From: Deltaproteobacteria bacterium
GTDB taxonomy: Bacteria; Desulfobacterota; Desulfobacteria; Desulfobacterales; Desulfosarcinaceae
NCBI GenBank assembly: GCA_020444075.1
Contig: JAHLLR010000014.1
Span: forward strand, 1 to 64,000
Direction of reading: 5' to 3'
Length of the DNA: 64,000 nucleotides
Shown: piece by piece, positions 54,299 through 61,391 of the stretch
How positions within the stretch are numbered: the stretch's first letter is position 1
Layout of the letters: the number at the start of each line of letters is the position of its first letter
Program-made: the position numbers and the translations under genes
Notes under the pieces: generated by a model
The model's input: only the letters and a program-made list of their open reading frames with translations
Told to the model about the DNA's origin: nothing
Databases searched by the model: none

Positions 54299-55510
54299 AT
54301 GGCATCATGCTGCCCGGAAGAAAAAGATAACCGAACGTCATTCCCATGTGCCTGCCAGGAGACACCCGCCGCCGGCCTGACATCGGATTTTCCTGTGTTC
54401 AGCGGCAACGCGGCGTCCTGCTGCGGTAGCCAGCCGGCAGAGCCCCATGCGTCGGATGAAAGCCCCGGTTTCCGCCGGTGGGGCTTTGTGGAAGGATTTA
54501 TGGAGACGCCGGTGGGCCGGGTCCCCCGGGTGAGCACCCGCCTGAACCGTGAAGATCGTCTGGGAACCGTTTCCGCCCGCCTGGGTATCGGCCGGGACAG
54601 CTACAGTATCGCTCCCGGGATTTACGGTGTGGGCTCGCCGGACGAAGGATCGCCGGTGATGGTTACCGCCAACTACAAACTGTCTTTCGATGCCCTGCGT
54701 TGCTCGCTCACGGGCATCAACGCCTGGATTCTGGTGCTGGACACCCGGAGCATCAACGTCTGGTGTGCGGCCGGAAAGGGGACTTTCTCCACCCGGGAGG
54801 TGGCCGATTGCGTCAAGTCAACCGGTCTCGAAAAAATCGTCGCCCACCGGCGCCTGGTCCTCCCCCAGCTTTCAGCCACCGGGGTCGCTGCGCGCCAGGT
54901 GAAAACCCTGTGCGGGTTTGAGGTGATCTGGGGACCGGTGCATGCCAAGCACATCAACGCCTTTCTGGAGAGTGGAATGAAGGCCACCCCGGCTATGCGC
55001 AAGGTCACCTTCTCCTTCCGGGAGCGGGTGGAATTGATACCCGTGGAACTCAACCACATGGGCAAACCGACGCTTTACCTGATACCGGCGCTGTTCCTGC
55101 TCTCCGGGTTGGGCCAGGGCTTCTTTTCGATCAGCGCCGCTTTTTACCGGGGCATATCAGCCGTTCTGGCTTACGTTCTGGCTGTGGCTGCCGGCGCTGT
55201 GCTGGCACCGGCGATGCTGCCCTGGCTGCCCGGCCGGGCCTTTGCCATCAAGGGAGCCGGACTGGGCGCCGCCGCCGGCGCCGTGCTGTCGGCTGCCTTT
55301 GCCGGCCAGTTGGCTCGGTCCGAGATGCTGGCCCTGACGCTCTTCATTATGGCCGTCAGTTCCTATCTGGCCATGAATTTTACCGGGTCGACGCCGTTCA
55401 CCTCCCCCACCGGCGTGGAAAAGGAGATGCGCCGGGCCATTCCGGCCCAGGCCGCCGGCGCCCTGGCCGCCGTCATCCTTTGGGTCAGTGCCGGTTTCTT
55501 TGGAGGATAG
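54299..55510 (+). CDS. hgcA: HgcA, corrinoid protein of mercury methylation
   Basis: A 403-residue protein required, with HgcB, to turn Hg(II) into methylmercury. Residues about 60-260 form the corrinoid domain, with the diagnostic cap-helix motif N153-V-W-C156-A-A-G-K, whose Cys is thought to bind cobalt and make the methyl donor. VTANYKLSFDALR, AWILVLDT and VAHRRLVLPQLSATGV are further conserved HgcA stretches. Residues about 258-403 carry five hydrophobic helices that anchor it in the inner membrane. The first 60 residues are Cys-rich (CCPEE, CAC, SCCG). The motif distinguishes it from CFeSP/AcsC. Confidence 0.97.
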   Translation: MASCCPEEKDNRTSFPCACQETPAAGLTSDFPVFSGNAASCCGSQPAEPHASDESPGFRRWGFVEGFMETPVGRVPRVSTRLNREDRLGTVSARLGIGRDSYSIAPGIYGVGSPDEGSPVMVTANYKLSFDALRCSLTGINAWILVLDTRSINVWCAAGKGTFSTREVADCVKSTGLEKIVAHRRLVLPQLSATGVAARQVKTLCGFEVIWGPVHAKHINAFLESGMKATPAMRKVTFSFRERVELIPVELNHMGKPTLYLIPALFLLSGLGQGFFSISAAFYRGISAVLAYVLAVAAGAVLAPAMLPWLPGRAFAIKGAGLGAAAGAVLSAAFAGQLARSEMLALTLFIMAVSSYLAMNFTGSTPFTSPTGVEKEMRRAIPAQAAGALAAVILWVSAGFFGG

Positions 55511-55521
55511 CGATACAATCG

Positions 55522-55575
55522 GGATCTTTCGGTCCAGCCGATGTTATCATGAGAGTGAAATCACGTGAAAGATCC
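55522..55575 (+). promoter_or_regulatory. Inverted repeat between hgcA and hgcB
   Basis: GGATCTTTC (55522-55530) and GAAAGATCC (55567-55575) form a 9-bp stem with a 36-base loop inside the 120-base gap. It could stabilise the upstream transcript or set the ratio of HgcA to HgcB. Confidence 0.4.
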
Positions 55576-55630
55576 ATGCTTGGATAGGCATTAACCACAA
55601 GCCAAACTGGAACCAAAACAGGAAAAAGTT

Positions 55631-55924
55631 ATGGAAAAATTCAGATACCTGCCCGGCGTGTCCTCGCTTGCGTACGAAGAGGATCGGTGTGTGGGCTGCG
55701 GGACCTGCGAGATCGTCTGCCCCCATGGGGTCTTTGCCATGAACGGGAAAAAGGTGCGGCTGGTGGACAAGGACGGCTGCATGGAATGTGGTGCCTGCGC
55801 CCTGAACTGCCCCACGGCGGCCATCCGCGTGACCCCGGGGGTGGGCTGCGCGGCCTACATTATTTCCGGCTGGATTCATGGCAAGGAGAATGCGAGTTGC
55901 GGGGGGGAGGGCGGATGCTGTTAG
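55631..55924 (+). CDS. hgcB: HgcB, dicluster ferredoxin of mercury methylation
   Basis: A 97-residue ferredoxin, the electron donor and probable Hg-binding partner of HgcA. Two cluster motifs are C20-x2-C23-x2-C26-x3-C30 and C50-M-E-C53-G-A-C56-x3-C60. The single C73 (GVGCAAY) and the terminal pair C96-C97 are the extra cysteines known to matter in HgcB of Desulfovibrio desulfuricans ND132, where the conserved Cys is also number 73. AGGAAAAAGTT precedes the ATG, a moderate ribosome site. It follows hgcA by 120 bases and ends the operon. Confidence 0.97.
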   Translation: MEKFRYLPGVSSLAYEEDRCVGCGTCEIVCPHGVFAMNGKKVRLVDKDGCMECGACALNCPTAAIRVTPGVGCAAYIISGWIHGKENASCGGEGGCC

Positions 55925-55937
55925 TGTCTTTCCACAA

Positions 55938-55992
55938 ACGGCATCTTTCGGCCCGGGCCGGCGTTCCCACTCCGTTGAAATCCTCGACGTTC
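55938..55992 (+). repeat. Family B element, partial copy 3
   Basis: AACGGCATCTTTCGGCCCGG and GAAATCCTCGACGT match the left half of 49691-49789, but the CGTAGC hairpin is lost. It lies just after hgcB. Confidence 0.5.
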
Positions 55993-56012
55993 GATGGTTA
56001 AGGCCGTTGCGG

Positions 56013-56216
56013 TTACACCCGTTTTTCTTTGACCAATTTCGCAAAATGTTCATAGCTGCGGTCGTAGGTGCGTTCGGCATCGTCGGGGAAGACGCAGGCC
56101 GGCAACTGGCGCATCTGCACGTGGTATTTCAGACACTCGCAGCAGATGCCTTTGCGCGAGCAGGGGTCGTATGAGCAGTTGCAACGGTCCTGGTTTTTGG
56201 CTTGGTTGCATTCCAT
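56013..56216 (-). CDS. DUF6485 cysteine-rich small protein
   Basis: A 67-residue protein with eight cysteines, starting [23 protein letters not shown] and continuing CCECLKYH...[20 protein letters not shown]. This is the DUF6485 pattern seen in anaerobes. The Cys arrangement suggests zinc or iron-sulfur binding; the function is unknown. I chose the ATG at 56216, nine bases after GGGAG; an earlier ATG at 56225 overlaps that site. It immediately follows the HD-domain gene and is convergent with hgcB. Confidence 0.8.
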   Translation of the reverse strand: MECNQAKNQDRCNCSYDPCSRKGICCECLKYHVQMRQLPACVFPDDAERTYDRSYEHFAKLVKEKRV

Positions 56217-56217
56217 C

Positions 56218-56796
56218 TCACGCATCTCCCTTCAATCCGATCGCATCGGCCACCTCGCGCATGCCCATGATGGTGTCGGTGATCAGGTCGCCCAGTTCCA
56301 CGCCCAGCATGTCGGCTCCCTTTTGAATGATGGCCCGGTCCACACCGGCGGCGAAGCGCTTGTCTTTCCACTTCTTTTTGACTGACTTGGCCTTCATGTC
56401 CATGACGCTCCGGGTGGGCCGCACCAGGGCCGAGGTGGCCACCAGGCCGGTGAGTTCGTCGATGGCGAAGAGGACTTTTTCCATGTTGGATACAGGCTCA
56501 ACATCGCTGCAGATGCCCCAGCCGTGGCTGACCACGGCGCGGATCAGGTCTTCCGGCCAGTTGTTTTCGTTCAGAATCGCTTCGGTTTTTTTGCAGTGCT
56601 GGTCGGGGAACTTTTCGTAATCCAGGTCGTGGATCAGGCCCACAACCCCCCAAACGTCTTCGTCCTCCCCATATTTTCTGGCCATGTAGCGCATCACGCC
56701 CTCTACGGCAAAGGCATGTTTGATGAGGCTTTCGCTCTGGTTATAGGTTTTGAGAAGGGTCAGGGCGTTTTCCCGGGTGGGTGTCGGACGGCTCAT
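56218..56796 (-). CDS. HD-domain (HDIG) phosphohydrolase
   Basis: A 192-residue metal-dependent phosphohydrolase. [13 protein letters not shown] supplies the first His, [15 protein letters not shown] the HD pair, and AVVSHG and AIDELTGLV the remaining ligands, the usual H...HD...D layout. The ATG at 56796 has AGGAG six bases upstream; a start at 56835 is open but unsupported. The substrate is unknown. Its stop lies next to the DUF6485 start, so the pair is co-transcribed. Confidence 0.88.
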   Translation of the reverse strand: MSRPTPTRENALTLLKTYNQSESLIKHAFAVEGVMRYMARKYGEDEDVWGVVGLIHDLDYEKFPDQHCKKTEAILNENNWPEDLIRAVVSHGWGICSDVEPVSNMEKVLFAIDELTGLVATSALVRPTRSVMDMKAKSVKKKWKDKRFAAGVDRAIIQKGADMLGVELGDLITDTIMGMREVADAIGLKGDA

Positions 56797-57002
56797 AATG
56801 ATCTCCTGAAAATTATAAGAGTTGTCGGCAAACATTGCATGTCTTATTTTTACCCGATACGTGATTTAGCATATGCCCGGGCGGGCAACAAGTCCATTGG
56901 CTCAAAAGGCAGGCACCGTCACCTCAATCGATGGGGTTTGAGAAGAACCTTCTTGAAATGATTTCATTTAACAGTAGCCGTCGCCCGGATGGAAATACTG
57001 CG

Positions 57003-58508
57003 ATGACACCCAAGCGGTCCCAAAATGAACTGCAGCGGCTGATATCGGCCCTTCAGACGCTCAACACCCGCTGGGCCAGACAGGCCCTGTCCCTCTGGCA
57101 GGGCCAAGCGCCCGCCGGCCCCCCCGACCGGATATACGCCGGCTTCGAAGAGGTCCTGACGCCGGAAACCATTGACGGGGCGGCGGACATCCCGGACGAA
57201 CAGGTCCGGACGCGCATCCGCCACGGATTGATCGATCACTATCTCCAGTGCAGGCTGATGCCCCACGAAACCGAAATGCAGGCCTGGAGCCGCGGTGCAG
57301 CCGCCCATGTGGACGGCGAAAAGATTTACTTTCCGGAAGTCATTCCCTGGTGCCAGAAATCCAGCACCCTGCTCAAGCGCCAGCGACTTCAGCAGGAAAC
57401 CGGACCGCTGTGTAAACTGCTCAAACCCTTTGCCGTCAACTACTGGAACATCGTGCTGGAGACCCTGACCGACGAATTGGGGTTTGACAGCTACATCGAC
57501 TACTGCAGCCGCAAAAAGGGCCTCGACTACCACCGGCTTTACCGGGAAATGAAAGCCCTGATCGAGCGGACGGACAATCATTATTTTGCCGCCATGGAAG
57601 CGTGGAGCCGCCGGCGCTTCAATCGCCCCCTTAAGGAACTTTCCCGGTTCGACGCCATCTACCTGCTCAGCCTCGGCCAATGGGACCGGCTGTGTCCGGT
57701 GGACGATCCCGAAGCCACCTTGGGCTTTTTCAGCCGTTGGGGACTGGACCCGGCCCACCATCCCGGCCTTTACCTGGAAATCCAGCCGGCGGCGGGCAAA
57801 AGCGCCCAGGCCATCTCCGTCATGGTCCGGATACCTCAGGAGGTCCACATTCTCATGCGGCCCGAAGGCGGGTGGATCGATTTGGAAACACTCTGGCACG
57901 AGCTGGGGCACGGGCTGTCGGCCGTTACCACCGACCCGTCGCTGCCGGTGGTGGATCGTGAACTGGCCACGGCTTTCAACCTCTCCGAAGTTTACGCCTT
58001 CCTGTTGCAGCGAATAGCCCTGTCCCGACCGGTGCTGGAATCGGTGATGGACCTGCCCGAGAAAACCGTCTCTACGATGATCTTCTATAAAGACCTGAAG
58101 GATCTTTCCGTCTTTCGCCGCTACGCGGCCAAGTTCATCAGCGAATATGAGATGTTCTCCGGGGGTGACCTGTCCGACGGAAGGCCCTATGCCGACACCA
58201 TGGCCCGGATTACCGGTTTTTACCACCAGCCGGAAAGCCACCTCTTCGACCTCGTGCCCGAGCTGTACTGCGCGGACTACCTGCTGGGATGGATGGGAGA
58301 GGCCGTTCTGCACAACCATCTGCAACGCAACCTGGGCTGCAATTGGAGTCAGTCTCCCGAGGCCGGAAAAATGCTCAAGGGGTTGTGGCGTCAGGGAAAC
58401 AGCCTGGATATTTTCTCTTTTTTCGAAGCGAACGGCATCGGAGAGCTCTCCCCCGCTCCCTTGCTGGAGCGTTGGGGCCGACTTGCGGATCGCCCCTGCC
58501 CGGATTGA
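57003..58508 (+). CDS. M3-like zinc metallopeptidase
   Basis: A 501-residue mostly helical protein with the gluzincin motif H299-E-L-G-H303 (LWHELGHGLSAV) and a third-ligand Glu candidate in FNLSEVYAFLLQ about 30 residues on, as in oligoendopeptidase-F/M3 enzymes. YHQPESHLFDLVPELYCADYLLGWM follows as the C-terminal helical region. It lacks a signal peptide, so it is a cytoplasmic oligopeptidase-like enzyme. Overall similarity to the named M3 members is low, so the exact family is uncertain. The start is chosen at 57003; an open upstream extension to 56931 has no clear ribosome site. Confidence 0.7.
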   Translation: MTPKRSQNELQRLISALQTLNTRWARQALSLWQGQAPAGPPDRIYAGFEEVLTPETIDGAADIPDEQVRTRIRHGLIDHYLQCRLMPHETEMQAWSRGAAAHVDGEKIYFPEVIPWCQKSSTLLKRQRLQQETGPLCKLLKPFAVNYWNIVLETLTDELGFDSYIDYCSRKKGLDYHRLYREMKALIERTDNHYFAAMEAWSRRRFNRPLKELSRFDAIYLLSLGQWDRLCPVDDPEATLGFFSRWGLDPAHHPGLYLEIQPAAGKSAQAISVMVRIPQEVHILMRPEGGWIDLETLWHELGHGLSAVTTDPSLPVVDRELATAFNLSEVYAFLLQRIALSRPVLESVMDLPEKTVSTMIFYKDLKDLSVFRRYAAKFISEYEMFSGGDLSDGRPYADTMARITGFYHQPESHLFDLVPELYCADYLLGWMGEAVLHNHLQRNLGCNWSQSPEAGKMLKGLWRQGNSLDIFSFFEANGIGELSPAPLLERWGRLADRPCPD

Positions 58509-58669
58509 TCGCAGCCCAGGTTTGCGACCCGCCTGCCGAGGTAAGCGAAAGACTCATCAATAAAAAAAGGGAATATTGCGGAAAAGACCGGATGGGGTTG
58601 CATTCTGACCGTTGGCTGGTATGATCCTGCCGTTGTTTTACCCAATCAGAAAAACCTGCGGAGCACCAA

Positions 58670-59353
58670 TTGAAAATCGTCGTTACCAATGATGATGGCT
58701 TCGACCAGCCCGGACTGGCAGCCCTTGTCGAAGCGCTGAAACCGCTGGGAAAGGTAACGGTTGTCGCACCGGCGACGCCCCAGTCCAACGTGGGTCACCG
58801 GGTGACCATGAAGGCGTCTATCCGGGTGGACCGGCTGGAGGAAGATACCTATGTGGTTCACGCGACACCGGCCGACTGCGCCCGCCTGGCCGTCAAAGCG
58901 TTGGTGCCTGATGTCGATTGGATCATCGCCGGCATCAACCCGGGGGCCAACCTGGGCAGCGATGTTTACCAGTCGGGCACCGTTGCGGCTTCACGGGAAG
59001 CCGCCATTCTGGGCGTTCGGGCCGTGGCCGTGTCCCAATACATTGCGCCGGACTGGTCCGTGGACTGGACGGCTGCACGCGTGCAGGCCTCCCGTTTTCT
59101 ACCGGGAGTCTTAAACGCACCGCTGGCAGCGGGACAATTCTGGAACATCAACCTGCCCAGCCCCATCGATGCCGATTCGGACCTGTGCCGTCAGCACTGC
59201 CCCCTGGACAAACATCCCCACCGTTATCGATATGTGGAAGATGTAAAGGGGTTCCGTTATCATGGCATCATTCACGACCGTCCCCGGTCAACGGGAAGCG
59301 ATGTGGACGTCTGCTTCGGCGGGATGATATCCATCACCCTAATGGAGATATGA
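58670..59353 (+). CDS. surE: SurE, 5'/3'-nucleotidase
   Basis: A 227-residue metal-dependent nucleotidase that removes phosphate from nucleoside monophosphates in stationary phase. The metal ligands are the adjacent Asp pair in VVTNDDGFDQPG, the Ser in PATPQSNVGH and the Asn in GINPGANLGSDVYQSGTVAASREA-like region. The start is a TTG at 58670 with GGAG six bases upstream, placed exactly where the family begins; no ATG is near. Its stop is four bases before the Nudix gene, so the two are co-transcribed. Confidence 0.92.
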   Translation: MKIVVTNDDGFDQPGLAALVEALKPLGKVTVVAPATPQSNVGHRVTMKASIRVDRLEEDTYVVHATPADCARLAVKALVPDVDWIIAGINPGANLGSDVYQSGTVAASREAAILGVRAVAVSQYIAPDWSVDWTAARVQASRFLPGVLNAPLAAGQFWNINLPSPIDADSDLCRQHCPLDKHPHRYRYVEDVKGFRYHGIIHDRPRSTGSDVDVCFGGMISITLMEI

Positions 59354-59357
59354 CCGG

Positions 59358-59906
59358 ATGAATTTCTGTTCCCAGTGCGGCGGACCGGTTGTACTCAAAG
59401 TTCCCGTCGATGATGACCGGCCTCGCCACGTTTGCGCCTCCTGCGGTGCGATCCATTACCAGAACCCCAAGCTCGTGGTGGGATGCATCCCCGTCTGGAA
59501 GGATCGTATCCTCATGTGCCGCAGGAACATCGATCCTCGCAAAGGCTGCTGGACCCTTCCTGCCGGTTTTCTGGAAAACGGCGAAACCGCAGCAGCCGGC
59601 GCCCGGCGGGAGACCCTCGAGGAGACGGGTGCAACGGTTGCCGACCTGAGGCCTTACCTGATGGTCGATATCGTCCACATTCACCAGATATACCTGATGT
59701 TCTGCTGCCGCCTTGCGGCACCGGACTTTCACCCCACCCGGGAAAGCTCCGAGGTGAAGTTGTTCCGGGAAGCGGACATTCCCTGGGATGACATCGCCTT
59801 CACGGTGATTGAGAAAACCTTGCGCCGCTACCTGCAGGACCGGCCATCGGGCCGCTTTCCTTTCCGGGCCGACAAAATCGAAAAACGGGATTTGATCGGA
59901 AACTGA
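59358..59906 (+). CDS. Nudix hydrolase with N-terminal zinc ribbon
   Basis: A 182-residue enzyme. CSQCG and CASCG (residues 4-8 and 27-31) form a zinc ribbon as in NudC-like proteins. The Nudix box GFLENGETAAAGARRETLEETG (near 71-93) has the REx2EE core that binds the catalytic metal. Members hydrolyse NDP-linked compounds such as NADH or ADP-ribose; NudC-type specificity is possible but the SQPWPFPxS motif of NudC is absent. It begins four bases after surE. Confidence 0.9.
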   Translation: MNFCSQCGGPVVLKVPVDDDRPRHVCASCGAIHYQNPKLVVGCIPVWKDRILMCRRNIDPRKGCWTLPAGFLENGETAAAGARRETLEETGATVADLRPYLMVDIVHIHQIYLMFCCRLAAPDFHPTRESSEVKLFREADIPWDDIAFTVIEKTLRRYLQDRPSGRFPFRADKIEKRDLIGN

Positions 59907-60107
59907 AGCCGGTATGGATTTGAAAATTAGGTGCGTAGGCCTGATGGCCGCGGTCGGAATTCCGAATTGAGGCATTGGGGACCCAATGTATTGCGGGAAG
60001 GGCTTTCAGCCGTGCCCGGCTTCGTCTAATTCCGGATATATTTGCGCACAGGTCGGCTCCAGTTTCACGGTCCACTGAAAAACCTGCGAGCAAGCGTATG
60101 GGCCGGC

Positions 60108-60135
60108 TTGACATCAAGATGACCGGTCATAATTT
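60108..60135 (+). promoter_or_regulatory. Promoter with palindromic operator for the OYE gene
   Basis: TTGACA (60108-60113), then the perfect 12-base palindrome ATGACCGGTCAT (60119-60130) overlapping CATAAT/TAATTT as the -10 region, about 30 bases before the start codon. This is where a repressor, such as a NemR-like TetR protein, would act. The 259-base gap 59907-60165 shows no gene. Confidence 0.5.
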
Positions 60136-60165
60136 GAACCATCGCCGAAATGAAAGGAAAAAAGC

Positions 60166-61260
60166 ATGACGAATACACTGTTTACTTCATATACCCTGGG
60201 CTCCCTGAACCTGCCCAACCGCATGGTCATGGCGCCCATGACCCGCAACCGGGCCGATGAAAACGGGGTTCCCAAGCCCATGACCGCCACCCATTATGCC
60301 CAGCGCGCCACGGCTGGTCTGCTGATCACCGAGGCCACCCAGGTTTCCGAAAAAGCCAACGGATACATGTTTACCCCGGGCATCTACACCGAAGACCAGG
60401 TCCGCGGATGGCAGGCCGTCACCGACGCGGTTCACCACAAAGGCGGCCGCATTTTCAGCCAGCTGTGGCACACCGGCCGGGTATCCCACACCCTGCTTCA
60501 ACCGGACGGCGGCGACCCGGTCGCACCATCGGCTGTTAAAGCGGAGACCATGGTGTTCACGCCTAACGGTTTCGAACCGCCCACCATGCCTCGGGCGCTG
60601 ACCCTCGAAGAGATCCCGACCCTTGTGGACCAGTTTGCGAAGGCGGCAGGGTTGGCAAAAAAGGCCGGTTTCGATGGCGTGGAAGTCCACGGCGCCAACG
60701 GGTATCTCATCGAGCAGTTCCTGAAAGACGGATCCAACCGGCGCAACGATGCCTACGGCGGCGACATCCCCAATCGGATGCGTTTTGCTTTAGAGGTTGT
60801 CAGGGCCGTGGTGAAGGTGTGGGGGCCGGGTCGGGTGGGGTTTCGCATCTCGCCGCGGGGGGTCTTCAACGGCATGCACGACTCCGATCCTCCGGCCCTG
60901 TACAGCCAACTGGCGGCGGCGCTGAACGACATTCCCCTGGCCTACCTGCATGTGATCGAACCGCTGCCCGGCCATCCCTCGTTCAAGAGCCAGGAGGAGT
61001 TCCCGCCGGTGGCCCCTGGGCTTCGAAAGATCTATGAGGGCACGATGATCATTAACGGTGGCTACGGAAGGGAAACCGGCGAAAAAGCCGTTTCCGGAAA
61101 TGCGGCAGACCTGGTGGCCTTCGGTGTTTCCTTCCTGGCCAATCCGGATCTGGTGGAGCGATTTCGCCGCAACGCTCCGCTGAACGAACCGGATCAGGAC
61201 ACCTTCTACGGCGGCGATGAAAAGGGGTACAACGACTACCCGTTTCTGGTCAGACAGTAG
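60166..61260 (+). CDS. Old Yellow Enzyme-type alkene reductase
   Basis: A 364-residue FMN enzyme of the NemA/OYE family that reduces activated C=C bonds, nitro esters or quinones with NAD(P)H. PNRMVMAPMTRNRA at the N terminus, RIFSQLWHTGRVSH (FMN contacts), GFDGVEVHGANGYLIEQFLKDGSNRRNDAYGGDI (the His/Asn pair and Tyr proton donor) and INGGYGRETGE near the end are all present. AAAGGAAAAA precedes the ATG. It is a single gene with its own promoter and terminator. Confidence 0.94.
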   Translation: MTNTLFTSYTLGSLNLPNRMVMAPMTRNRADENGVPKPMTATHYAQRATAGLLITEATQVSEKANGYMFTPGIYTEDQVRGWQAVTDAVHHKGGRIFSQLWHTGRVSHTLLQPDGGDPVAPSAVKAETMVFTPNGFEPPTMPRALTLEEIPTLVDQFAKAAGLAKKAGFDGVEVHGANGYLIEQFLKDGSNRRNDAYGGDIPNRMRFALEVVRAVVKVWGPGRVGFRISPRGVFNGMHDSDPPALYSQLAAALNDIPLAYLHVIEPLPGHPSFKSQEEFPPVAPGLRKIYEGTMIINGGYGRETGEKAVSGNAADLVAFGVSFLANPDLVERFRRNAPLNEPDQDTFYGGDEKGYNDYPFLVRQ

Positions 61261-61291
61261 CAAATCCGGGCATCCGCCCCTCAATCAACCC

Positions 61292-61320
61292 ACGCCGAGC
61301 CCAAGGTTCGGCGTTTTTTT
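61292..61320 (+). terminator. Rho-independent terminator of the OYE gene
   Basis: ACGCCGA (61292-61298) pairs with TCGGCGT (61308-61314) around a nine-base loop and is followed by TTTTTT. This is a textbook terminator 30 bases after the stop codon. Confidence 0.85.
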
Positions 61321-61391
61321 CGATCCGGATCTGCGGCCTGATTAATTTGTGCCGGATCATCCTGTATGAGGGCAACCTTCGGGGCGTTGAA

